Below are positions 1 to 5,743 of a stretch of DNA of 8,786 nucleotides, piece after piece. Under the pieces are notes generated by a model that was given only the letters and a program-made list of their open reading frames with translations, was not told where the DNA came from and searched no databases. Source of the stretch: QALR01 sp045124015. GTDB lineage: Bacteria > Bacillota > Clostridia > Oscillospirales > CAG-272. How positions within the stretch are numbered: the stretch's first letter is position 1; every line of letters begins with the position of its first letter. Location of the stretch: contig JBGVLA010000178.1 of the NCBI GenBank assembly GCA_045124015.1, positions 1 to 8,786 on the forward strand, written 5' to 3'. The translations under genes were made by a program, and so were the position numbers.

Positions 1-107
1 TGTTTGTGCGTGCTTTTTCGATGCACAATGTCCGCGGTGGCGGTGCTCATTTCACGCGGTTGAGGTGCACAGCGGCTGCGGTTTAGGGTGCTCTGGGATG
101 GCGGAAT

Positions 108-317
108 ATGCAACTTGAGGAACGCAGACAGCTTATTGATGTTTTCGTCAATACAGTTTTTCTATACAGTGACCGATTCTTACTTACACTAAACTTCGGT
201 TACGGCTCAAAAACCGTGCTCTTTACGGATATTCCGTGTTCGGATAAAGTTGCATGCGGGCGACCAGTCGAGAGCCTCGACACGCATTTGCGCGGTCGGG
301 GTTTTTACTTTTGTTAA
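108..317 (+). pseudogene. C-terminal remnant of a large serine recombinase
   Basis: The 69 codons read like the extreme C terminus of clostridial large serine recombinases (the resolvase/recombinase family of conjugative and mobilizable elements). The segment RRQLIDVFVNTVFLYSDRF, then LLTLNF and GSKTV, matches the usual 'LIDxFVNxVxLYDDxxxLTxNYxxGSKTV' pattern of that family, recalled from family knowledge rather than aligned. The catalytic N-terminal domain, the recombinase domain and the zinc ribbon are absent. An in-frame TAG lies at 84-86 and no similar sequence is visible upstream in any frame, so this is a fragment and the ATG at 108 is not a real start. The last 17 residues, from about P53, are encoded by the first copy of the downstream 98-bp repeat and are not typical family sequence. 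It probably marks the end of a degraded integrated element. The alternative, chance similarity of a short ORF, is less likely given the length of the match. Confidence 0.6.
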
Positions 318-548
318 GCAAAACGCACGCGTCAATATGCAGTGCGTTTTGAACATCCGCACCAGTCGAGAGCCTCGACACGCATTTGCGCGGTCGGGGC
401 TTTTACTTTTGTTGAGCAAAACGCACGCGTCAATATGCAGTGCGTTATGAACATCCGCACCAGTCGAGAGCCTCGACACGCACTTGCGCGGTCGAGGCTT
501 TTACTTTTGTTAAGCAAGACGCACGCGTCAATATGCAGTGCGTTTTGA
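263..548. repeat. 98-bp tandem repeat, 2.9 copies
   Basis: Copy 1 is 263-360, copy 2 is 361-458 and copy 3 is 459-548, which lacks the last 8 bp. Copies 1 and 2 differ at 3 positions; copies 2 and 3 differ at 5. Each unit contains: (i) a long stem GCCTCGAC/GTCGAGGC (with G-U variants) closing a 13-nt loop, followed by TTTTACTTTTG; (ii) a competing 6-bp stem GTCGAG-AGC-CTCGAC that uses the same CTCGAC arm; and (iii) a second stem AAAACGCA/TGCGTTTT with a 15-nt loop. Most differences at stem positions keep pairing possible as G-U in plus-strand RNA. The one clear exception is TGCGTTAT in copy 2. The array starts inside the recombinase remnant and stops 8 bp short of the end of the XRE regulator gene. 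The short ORFs on both strands here are by-products of the repeat. There are no variable spacers, so it is not a CRISPR array. Confidence 0.95.
470..509 (+). terminator. Terminator-like hairpin of the 98-bp repeat (copy 3)
   Basis: GCCTCGAC (470-477) pairs perfectly with GTCGAGGC (491-498), and the 13-nt loop contains a further CGC/GCG. TTTTACTTTTG follows. Equivalent hairpins lie at 274-302 (copy 1) and 372-400 (copy 2), where G-U pairs replace Watson-Crick pairs. On the plus strand this resembles a rho-independent terminator for transcription leaving the recombinase remnant. The interrupted T-tract and the competing 6-bp stem make efficiency uncertain. Confidence 0.4.
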
Positions 549-556
549 TGGATAAG

Positions 557-1747
557 TTATTTAGTTGATATTTCTCTGCAAACAACGCATTTATTCAATC
601 GCTCAAAAAGTTTATCAAAGCGTTTATCTTTTCTCATGCTATCAAACCAATCACTTTTTACTGCTTTTTGATAGTCGATTGGAATAACATAGTTCGCCCA
701 GTCTTGATGCTCCATGCCAAGACACTTGCACTCTTTTCCGTTACATTCCATCCAGTAGAACTTGGATTTTAACGTAAAACCTTTGAGTGCCGGCGATGAA
801 CACCCAAGCTCAAATTTGTCCTCGGAAATTGACATAACCTGCTCTATAACGCGAATTGTATCTTCAAAGGCATCATAAGCAGCATCTATTTGCGCAAGCT
901 TTGCCAATGATGCTGTATAACGCAAGCCAAGAAGTATCCTTTCCTCACACCATAGATCGGGCTCTGCTCTACCGCTGATCATATGCTTCTTATCGGGAGA
1001 TAAACAATTGACAGCGTTCAAGTAATTTAATTGCGTTTCACAATACCAAATAAAATGCTTGGGATCCTTACACAGATATTCCTGCCAATCATTTGCCGCA
1101 CCTATAACACGACCGATCTCTTGCCACAAGATATACTGCCTGATAGGTTCAATTTTATCCAGCTCCTCACGCATTTTATATCGGTTGAATAACAGCATTG
1201 AACGAGCCATATCTTCTCTGCTGGAATAAGTGTCTAAAAAAGCCCCGATATGCTCATCGTCTTCCATATCCGCCATCCATCCAATGACAGCATAATGGTC
1301 GTCTTTGTCGCATACCCTGAATATTTCTTCTGTTAAAATTCGCATTTCCTCAAGCACTTTTTCATCGCAAAACAGCCTCGCCTTCCAGATCTCTCGATAC
1401 AATCCCCAAAACCAATAGTGCTGATATTCTTTGAGATTGCGCCGTATTTCTCGCATGATCTCAATCGTTTTCTGAGCATCCTTTGCACGAACGGCGACCT
1501 CAAAGGATTTTTGGAGATCAGCGCAAAACTTTTCTTTTTCTTCCTCGGTAACTCCAAGCAACGCATCTACTGACATTTCAAAAAACGATGCGATCATTGG
1601 CAGCATTTCGATATCGGGATAGGTCGCGCCTATTTCCCACCGAGAAATAGCCTGTGGAGACGTTCCGAATTTTTCCGCCAATTGTTCTTGAGTAAGATTC
1701 ATACGTCGGCGGTTTATACGTATTTGATTTCCTAAATTCAATTTCAT
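557..1747 (-). CDS. XRE-family helix-turn-helix transcriptional regulator
   Basis: This is a 396-residue protein with an N-terminal Cro/C1-type DNA-binding domain. Residues 5-65 contain LTQEQLAEKFG, the recognition helix around S30-E38 (SPQAISRWE), then the YPDIEMLPMIASFF and LLG segments typical of the family. Residues 66-396 are mostly helical and rich in aromatic and charged residues, as in the TPR-like C-terminal halves of large clostridial XRE regulators. I do not recognise a ligand-binding fold. Cysteines cluster at C335, C340 and C342, and again at C387-x2-C390. The chosen start is the ATG at 1747, because GGAG at 1755-1758 lies 7 nt upstream. An upstream ATG at 1771 in the same frame has no comparable site and would add only 8 residues. 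The gene is divergent from the phosphodiesterase-like gene, with a symmetric operator candidate between them, so it probably regulates itself, its neighbour, or both. Target and signal are unknown. Confidence 0.85.
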   Translation of the reverse strand: MKLNLGNQIRINRRRMNLTQEQLAEKFGTSPQAISRWEIGATYPDIEMLPMIASFFEMSVDALLGVTEEEKEKFCADLQKSFEVAVRAKDAQKTIEIMREIRRNLKEYQHYWFWGLYREIWKARLFCDEKVLEEMRILTEEIFRVCDKDDHYAVIGWMADMEDDEHIGAFLDTYSSREDMARSMLLFNRYKMREELDKIEPIRQYILWQEIGRVIGAANDWQEYLCKDPKHFIWYCETQLNYLNAVNCLSPDKKHMISGRAEPDLWCEERILLGLRYTASLAKLAQIDAAYDAFEDTIRVIEQVMSISEDKFELGCSSPALKGFTLKSKFYWMECNGKECKCLGMEHQDWANYVIPIDYQKAVKSDWFDSMRKDKRFDKLFERLNKCVVCREISTK

Positions 1748-1803
1748 ACCATATCTCCATTCTGTCAGCATCTGCGCAGGGCTTATGTTTTACCGGTAAT
1801 TAT

Positions 1804-1832
1804 AATATATCATATTATGTAGTCATAATCAA
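1804..1832 (-). promoter_or_regulatory. Sigma-A promoter of the XRE regulator gene
   Basis: Reading the minus strand, TTGATT (1832-1827) and TATATT (1809-1804) are separated by exactly 17 bp. TATG lies one base before the -10, which forms a TRTG-extended -10. Transcription would start near 1797, giving a leader of about 50 nt before the ATG at 1747. An overlapping ATGACT/TATAAT pair with 16-bp spacing is an alternative reading of the same region. Confidence 0.6.
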
Positions 1833-1844
1833 GCGCGCAGTTTG

Positions 1845-1871
1845 TGAGAAGTTTTCTCATTCTTTGAGAAA
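1845..1871. promoter_or_regulatory. Candidate operator: three TGAGAA half-sites
   Basis: TGAGAA (1845-1850) and TTCTCA (1854-1859) form a perfect 15-bp palindrome with a GTT centre. A third half-site, TGAGAA (1865-1870), makes a second inverted repeat with it: TTTCTCA (1853-1859), 5 bp, TGAGAAA (1865-1871). The first and third half-sites are in direct orientation exactly 20 bp apart, about two helical turns. The block lies between the two divergent -35 elements (1827-1832 and 1883-1888) and overlaps neither. That position fits activation, or cooperative repression, by the adjacent XRE protein. The sites are seen in the sequence; the assignment to this regulator is inference. Confidence 0.5.
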
Positions 1872-1882
1872 TGGGTTGCACA

Positions 1883-1911
1883 TTGACTTCCATCGAATTT
1901 TGTGCTACAAT
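1883..1911 (+). promoter_or_regulatory. Sigma-A promoter of the phosphodiesterase-like gene
   Basis: TTGACT (1883-1888) and TACAAT (1906-1911) have a 17-bp spacer. TGTG one base before the -10 gives a TRTG-extended -10. Transcription would start near 1918, leaving a leader of about 33 nt with AAGGAGA at 1937-1943 before the ATG at 1951. Confidence 0.75.
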
Positions 1912-1950
1912 AATATGCAGTCATATTCTGTAAGAAAAGGAGAAACACAT

Positions 1951-2613
1951 ATGAAAAGATATACGCCAAATGAAGTTTTGGCACAGGGAAAAACCATCAT
2001 CACCGCACATTCGGGCTGCGAAAATACACCCCCGAACAGCCGTGAGCATATTTTGGCGGCGATCGCATCGGGCGCGGAAATGATCGAGGTGGACGTACGA
2101 ATGGTAAATGGCGAGCTTCGTTTATCTCATGACGTTCCTGAAAATGCCGATGCTTGCGTAACGCTCAGAGAATGTTTTTCCCTTGTTGCACCTGCGGAAA
2201 ATCTTCATATGAATATCGATGTCAAAACAGAAGGTTTGCTTGAGCCCGTCATGACTTTGGCAAAAGAATTTACACTGGATGGCCGTATCATATTTACAGG
2301 CGCTTGCAACGATGACCGCGAGCTTGCGCTTTCGCTCGGCAGTGATGTTTGGCGTAGTATGTGGCCCGGACAAGAGATCGACGACGGTATCGCCGCGAAC
2401 AAAAAGGATGGCAGTCCTTTTCTTAACGTTGCTTATTGCATGATCACGGAAGAAAACGATAAGATGCTTCGTGAAAATGGACTGGGATTCTCCGCATGGA
2501 CTGTTGACAAGGAATATTTTCTCCGTCTTTTCCTCAAAATGGGCATTTCCAATATCACCACACGAAATCCTGTGCTTGCTATGAAGCTTCGCAAAGAAAT
2601 TCAAGGTTTTTGA
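1951..2613 (+). CDS. Glycerophosphodiester phosphodiesterase-like protein
   Basis: This 220-residue protein has the length and order of the GDPD TIM-barrel family, which hydrolyses glycerophosphodiesters to glycerol-3-phosphate and an alcohol. The family pattern is visible as AHSG (H20), IEVDVR (E46 and D48, metal ligands), SHD (H60), NIDVK (D90 and K92), SAWTVD (181-186) and the closing ISNITTRNP (199-207). Two signature positions are unusual: the common HRG is HSG (S21), and the usual PENT reads PPNS (27-30). Both lie at the phosphate and metal site, so substrate preference may differ from the classical enzymes. No signal peptide or membrane segment is visible, so it is probably cytoplasmic. 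The start at 1951 is set by AAGGAGA at 1937-1943; an in-frame ATG at 1864 lies upstream of the promoter and is not used. It is transcribed divergently from the XRE gene across a shared control region. Confidence 0.75.
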   Translation: MKRYTPNEVLAQGKTIITAHSGCENTPPNSREHILAAIASGAEMIEVDVRMVNGELRLSHDVPENADACVTLRECFSLVAPAENLHMNIDVKTEGLLEPVMTLAKEFTLDGRIIFTGACNDDRELALSLGSDVWRSMWPGQEIDDGIAANKKDGSPFLNVAYCMITEENDKMLRENGLGFSAWTVDKEYFLRLFLKMGISNITTRNPVLAMKLRKEIQGF

Positions 2614-2639
2614 TTCAAATTCAAGCAGATGTTTATAAA
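2610..2639 (+). promoter_or_regulatory. Possible promoter of the helical-bundle gene
   Basis: TTGATT (2610-2615), which overlaps the stop codon of the upstream gene, and TATAAA (2634-2639) are separated by 18 bp. No terminator is visible between the two genes, so read-through from the upstream promoter is equally possible. Confidence 0.35.
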
Positions 2640-2662
2640 AATCTTTGGATTCGTACATACTA

Positions 2663-2688
2663 ATTTCATCTCCAAGAAAGGATGAAAT
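2663..2688 (+). promoter_or_regulatory. Hairpin around the ribosome binding site of the next gene
   Basis: ATTTCATC (2663-2670) and GATGAAAT (2681-2688) are perfect 8-bp arms around a 10-nt loop. The Shine-Dalgarno stretch AAAGGA (2677-2682) lies half in the loop and half in the closing base pairs, and the hairpin ends 3 nt before the ATG at 2692. It could tune translation initiation of the helical-bundle gene. It could also be a DNA operator just downstream of the putative promoter. Confidence 0.4.
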
Positions 2689-2691
2689 CAT

Positions 2692-3126
2692 ATGATCGAA
2701 CAAGATACCATTAAATTGCTCCGCGAATGTGATGCGGGAATCAAAATGGGCGTGAGCTCCATCGATGAGGTTTTAGACTATGTCAAATCCGATGCTTTGA
2801 AAAAATATTTGACCGATTGCAAAGCTGAGCACGACAAGTTGAACACAGAGGTCCAAGAACGACTGGACCGCTTTGACGATGAAGGTAAGGACCCAAATCC
2901 TATTGCCAAGGGAATGTCTTGGATGAAGACCAACATCAAGCTGAGTATGCATGAATCCGACCATACCATCGCTGATCTCATCACCGATGGTTGCAATATG
3001 GGCGTAAAATCGCTGAATCGCTATCTCAATCAGTACAAAGCCGCCGATGAGATCTCCAAGGACATCACCAAAAGACTCATCAATCTGGAAGAAAAGCTCG
3101 CGATCGACCTCAGAGATTTTCTTTGA
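2692..3126 (+). CDS. Small helical-bundle protein of unknown function (DUF2383/PA2169-like)
   Basis: This 144-residue protein appears entirely alpha-helical, with four amphipathic helices at roughly 3-32, 34-62, 75-105 and 108-142. A short DDEGKDPNP loop separates the two halves. Features such as LLRECDAGIKMGVSSIDEV, DHTIADLITDGCNMGVKSL and the final EEKLAIDLRDFL resemble small ferritin-like four-helix proteins that are widespread and uncharacterised in Clostridia. The same general layout occurs in DUF2383/PA2169-type proteins. I see no convincing set of Glu/His di-iron ligands, so no ferritin or oxidase activity should be assumed. There is no signal peptide or transmembrane helix. The ATG at 2692 has AAAGGA 9 nt upstream, inside a hairpin. 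A strong terminator follows 13 bp after the stop. The gene may be co-transcribed with the phosphodiesterase-like gene or use its own weak promoter. Confidence 0.8.
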   Translation: MIEQDTIKLLRECDAGIKMGVSSIDEVLDYVKSDALKKYLTDCKAEHDKLNTEVQERLDRFDDEGKDPNPIAKGMSWMKTNIKLSMHESDHTIADLITDGCNMGVKSLNRYLNQYKAADEISKDITKRLINLEEKLAIDLRDFL

Positions 3127-3139
3127 GTCTACCGCATGA

Positions 3140-3169
3140 AAAAGGACCCACCGCATGGTGGGTCCTTTT
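3140..3169. terminator. Bidirectional rho-independent terminator
   Basis: AAAAGGACCCACC (3140-3152) and GGTGGGTCCTTTT (3157-3169) are perfect 13-bp arms around a GCAT loop. The terminal A- and T-runs supply a U-tract in either direction. It lies between the convergent ends of the helical-bundle gene (stop at 3126) and the fucosidase gene (stop at 3179), so it should serve both. Confidence 0.93.
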
Positions 3170-3178
3170 CTTATAATC

Positions 3179-4447
3179 TCATTTTATATAAAATGCCTTG
3201 ATCGCCTTCAATTCGTAAGGACCATCGAAATCCGTAATTTCCACCTCAAACTTTGAGCAACGAAGCGCGCCAAAACGACAATACACCTTGTGTCCAACCG
3301 TTCTTCCCTCAAAAAGCAGGATCTTTTTCTTTCTGTAATTGGGAAGATAACCGTATATTCTGAAGGAACGGATCGATTGTCCTTTACTCAGATCCTCCTT
3401 GAGCATCAAACAGTTTGAAAGTCTGCTTTCCTTGGGAAGATCCCAATCCGCAGAAAGCTCCTCATGGGTCATCGTGTAAATATGACCGTCTTTTACAGGC
3501 TCTGTATACGCAAGCGGCGTTCCAAAGGAATCTCGTATTCTTTCGCCCAAAGCCAAAATTCTTTCCACATCCGCATCAGGCAAAAGACCTCGGTTATCAG
3601 GACCAATATTCAAAAGAAAATTGGAGCCATGTCCCACCGACATTTCATACATACCAAATAATTCATCTACACTTTTCAGCGTTTCCTCATTCAAATCATA
3701 AAACCAAGTATTTCTGATCTTACAATCGCATTCACTCGGCAGGAAAAGCGCGTGCGCCAATTTCTGCTCTTCCTTGGAAAGCTCGGAATAATCCGTTGCC
3801 GATACCACAAGCGGATTGTTGAGAGAAGCATATCCATCCTCATTACCAACCCAACGGATACCCTGCGCCCATTCGGGATCACAAAAGGTCAGCATTTCCG
3901 GCTGCAAGCGCTCCATTTCCGCAACGATGCGTTTTTTATCATATTCATGTCCCTCGGAGCCGCAACCGTCAAACCAAAGATAATCGATCTTTCCGTAATT
4001 TGTCAAAAGCTCTTTAACCTGGGCAATGAAATAATCATCATATTCCTTTTCGTTTGCAAACGGAATGGCGTGCGATCCCCATTGCGCGGGAGAATAATAC
4101 AGTCCAACACGAAGTCCGTATTTACGACAAGCATCCGTAAACTCACGAACAACGTCGCCCTTACCATCCTTCCAAGGTGTATTTGCTACGCTGTATCGGG
4201 AATATGCCGACGGCCAAAGCGCAAAGCCGTCATGATGCTTACAGGTCAAAATGGCATATGTCGCACCTGCCTGCTTAGCAACGCGAATCCACTGCTCACA
4301 ATCCAGTTCTTTCGGATCAAATGCTTCCGCAGGCATTTCGATGCCATCCCAATCTCTGTGTCCCGGGAAAAACGAGCGTATTCCAAAATGAAAAAACACG
4401 CCAAACTCCCAATCCAAAAAATCCACCTGTCTTTGATAACCGTTCAT
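3179..4447 (-). CDS. Alpha-L-fucosidase, glycoside hydrolase family 29
   Basis: This 422-residue enzyme of the GH29 retaining exo-fucosidase family releases terminal L-fucose from glycans. The family landmarks appear in order: FGVFFHFG (15-22), the fucose-binding KHHDGFALW (70-78), GLRVGLYYSP (111-120), and DYLWFDG (155-161), where D160 is the expected catalytic nucleophile. GHGSNFLLNIGPDNRG comes later in the barrel. Residues from about 330 form a small C-terminal beta domain. The general acid/base cannot be placed by eye. There is no signal peptide or anchor, so it should act in the cytoplasm on imported fucosides, which fits its short length. The ATG at 4447 is supported by GGAGG at 4454-4458. 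The gene diverges from the SGNH esterase, suggesting joint use on fucosylated and acylated glycans. Linkage specificity cannot be read from the sequence. Confidence 0.93.
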   Translation of the reverse strand: MNGYQRQVDFLDWEFGVFFHFGIRSFFPGHRDWDGIEMPAEAFDPKELDCEQWIRVAKQAGATYAILTCKHHDGFALWPSAYSRYSVANTPWKDGKGDVVREFTDACRKYGLRVGLYYSPAQWGSHAIPFANEKEYDDYFIAQVKELLTNYGKIDYLWFDGCGSEGHEYDKKRIVAEMERLQPEMLTFCDPEWAQGIRWVGNEDGYASLNNPLVVSATDYSELSKEEQKLAHALFLPSECDCKIRNTWFYDLNEETLKSVDELFGMYEMSVGHGSNFLLNIGPDNRGLLPDADVERILALGERIRDSFGTPLAYTEPVKDGHIYTMTHEELSADWDLPKESRLSNCLMLKEDLSKGQSIRSFRIYGYLPNYRKKKILLFEGRTVGHKVYCRFGALRCSKFEVEITDFDGPYELKAIKAFYIK

Positions 4448-4472
4448 AATCTACCTCCGTTATGTTCTTATG

Positions 4473-4555
4473 ACCAATGCTTTTTGCGCCCTCAGCATAC
4501 CATATCATCCAATATTTGTCAAGCATATTTTCAAAAAATATCATATCGCATTGGT
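4473..4555. promoter_or_regulatory. Paired ACCAATGC motifs in the divergent control region
   Basis: ACCAATGC (4473-4480) and its reverse complement GCATTGGT (4548-4555) start 75 bp apart. The first lies just downstream of the predicted fucosidase transcription start. The second touches the -35 element of the esterase promoter. A second inverted pair, ATATCATAT (4538-4546) and ATATGATAT (4572-4580), overlaps the esterase -10. These could be operators for a common repressor, but short AT-rich repeats arise readily by chance in a region this size. Confidence 0.25.
4494..4522 (-). promoter_or_regulatory. Sigma-A promoter of the fucosidase gene
   Basis: On the minus strand a consensus TTGACA (4522-4517) and TATGCT (4499-4494) are 17 bp apart, with TATG one base before the -10 (TRTG extension). 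Transcription would start near 4487, leaving a 40-nt leader to the ATG at 4447. Confidence 0.75.
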
Positions 4556-4583
4556 TGATTTTCATTTTATAATATGATATACT
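4555..4583 (+). promoter_or_regulatory. Sigma-A promoter of the SGNH esterase gene
   Basis: TTGATT (4555-4560) and TATACT (4578-4583) are 17 bp apart, with TATG one base before the -10. It is close to the XRE-gene promoter in its -35 hexamer and in the ATAATATGATATA stretch. Transcription would start near 4590, which rules out the upstream in-frame GTG at 4584 as the start codon. Confidence 0.75.
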
Positions 4584-4616
4584 GTGGTCATCATAATGTT
4601 TGAAGGAGTTATCAAC

Positions 4617-5648
4617 ATGAAAACATTTGAATGTAAAGACCATCCCATCAAAGTCTTCGGACTTATGAATTTTTACAAAAACGGAAGTCTCATGCGTCTT
4701 CCCGAGGAAATGATGGATATGATGCCTCAGCTTCGTCAATTCGGAAGCCGAAGCACCGGCGGCCGTATCTGTTTCCGTACCAACACCAAAAATCTCTATG
4801 TGAAGCTCGTTTCCAAAACCTTTATCCGCGATTCCTTTTCTCCGCAAGCAGCTTCCTCCGGTTTGGATGTTTATATGGGAGAAAGAACAGAGGGCAAATT
4901 TCTCGGAACCGTATTCCCGACCGGATTACGCGGAACAGATCCTAACGTTTCGGAAAAGAATTTTGAATTGCATGGCGAAATGACGGACATCACCATGTTT
5001 ATGCCTAAAAATGAGCAGATCGAAAACGTATACATCGGCATTGATGACAACGCCCTGATCGAAGAACCCACACCTTATGAAAACGACAAGCCCGTCATTT
5101 TCTATGGTTCTTCCATTACGGAAGGCGGTTGCTCGGGTCGTGTCGGCAACGCCTACAACGCGATGCTTTCCAGATGGCTCAATATGGATTATATCAATTT
5201 TGGTTTTTCCGGAAGCGCCAAGGGTGAACCCGAAATGGCAAATTTCATTGCATCCGTTCCCATGAGCATATTTGTTATGGACTATGACTATAACGCGCCG
5301 AACGCAGAACATCTCCAAAAAACGCACGAGCCTTTTTATCAGATCATTCGTGAGAAAAACCCCACACTGCCTATCATCATGCTTTCCAACCCCAATTATC
5401 GGATCAAGCGTGAGGACAGCGAAGCACGTCTTGCCGTAATCCGCGCAACTTACGAAAACGCATTGAAAAACGGCGATAAGAACGTATACCTTATCAGCGG
5501 CGAAAATTTCTACGACGAGAACGACCCTTATTCTTGCACGATGGACAACGTTCATCCAAACGATATCGGTATGCAAAGCATGGCAAAGGAAATCCGCAAA
5601 ACGCTCGAACCCGTTTTCAAAGCGACTGTAAAAAGCGCAAAAAAATAA
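4617..5648 (+). CDS. SGNH/GDSL-family carbohydrate esterase with N-terminal GxDLY-like domain
   Basis: This 343-residue protein has two domains. Residues 1-150 form a beta-rich domain with SGLDVYMGE (81-89), resembling the GxDLY-type N-terminal domain. Residues 158-335 are an SGNH hydrolase. GSSIT (164-168) carries the nucleophile S166. FGFSGSAKGE (195-204) supplies the oxyanion-hole glycine, DYDYNAP (222-228) the block III asparagine N226, and DNVHPND (310-316) the Asp/His pair D310 and H313. This matches the Lipase_GDSL_3 subgroup, whose members are probably esterases that remove acyl groups, often acetyl, from sugars; the substrate here is unknown. No signal peptide is seen, so a cytoplasmic location is expected. 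The ATG at 4617 follows GAAGGAG (4602-4608) at good spacing. It diverges from the fucosidase gene. A small ACGAGC/GCTCGT hairpin (5648-5662) overlaps the stop but lacks a T-tract. The terminator at 5700-5743 lies beyond. Confidence 0.9.
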   Translation: MKTFECKDHPIKVFGLMNFYKNGSLMRLPEEMMDMMPQLRQFGSRSTGGRICFRTNTKNLYVKLVSKTFIRDSFSPQAASSGLDVYMGERTEGKFLGTVFPTGLRGTDPNVSEKNFELHGEMTDITMFMPKNEQIENVYIGIDDNALIEEPTPYENDKPVIFYGSSITEGGCSGRVGNAYNAMLSRWLNMDYINFGFSGSAKGEPEMANFIASVPMSIFVMDYDYNAPNAEHLQKTHEPFYQIIREKNPTLPIIMLSNPNYRIKREDSEARLAVIRATYENALKNGDKNVYLISGENFYDENDPYSCTMDNVHPNDIGMQSMAKEIRKTLEPVFKATVKSAKK

Positions 5649-5699
5649 CGAGCATTGCTCGTCTCATCGTTTCGCAGCTTTATTCAAATACAAAAATAG

Positions 5700-5743
5700 A
5701 AATGACCCTTGATTGCTTTCTTTACAACAACCAAGGGTCATTT
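5700..5743. terminator. Terminator hairpin between convergent genes
   Basis: AAATGACCCTTG (5700-5711) and CAAGGGTCATTT (5732-5743) are perfect 12-bp arms with a 20-nt loop. On the minus strand the hairpin is followed by CTATTTTTG, and its first arm contains the stop codon of the decayed gene, so it looks like that gene's own terminator. On the plus strand only a short T-run follows, so termination of the esterase transcript here would be weaker. Confidence 0.7.

Noticed and set aside
207..548. Several overlapping short ORFs on both strands in the repeat region
   Set aside because: Their sequences repeat with the 98-bp period and lack ribosome binding sites; they are translations of the repeat rather than genes.
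263..548. CRISPR array
   Set aside because: The 98-bp units are contiguous, with no unique spacers between them, and there are no cas genes.
1864..1950. N-terminal extension of the phosphodiesterase-like gene from an upstream ATG
   Set aside because: This ATG lies upstream of the -35/-10 promoter and inside the operator region; the ATG at 1951 has a proper ribosome binding site.
2122..2703. 193-codon ORF on the minus strand
   Set aside because: It is antisense to the phosphodiesterase-like gene and has no family features or start signal.
3752..4558. 268-codon ORF on the plus strand
   Set aside because: It lies opposite the well-supported GH29 gene, has no recognisable domain, and runs through the divergent promoter region.
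4584..4616. Upstream GTG start for the esterase
   Set aside because: It abuts the -10 element and lies before the predicted transcription start; the ATG at 4617 has GAAGGAG at ideal spacing.
4926..5576. 216-codon ORF on the minus strand
   Set aside because: It is antisense to the esterase gene, whose catalytic motifs are intact; composition and lack of a ribosome binding site mark it as a shadow.
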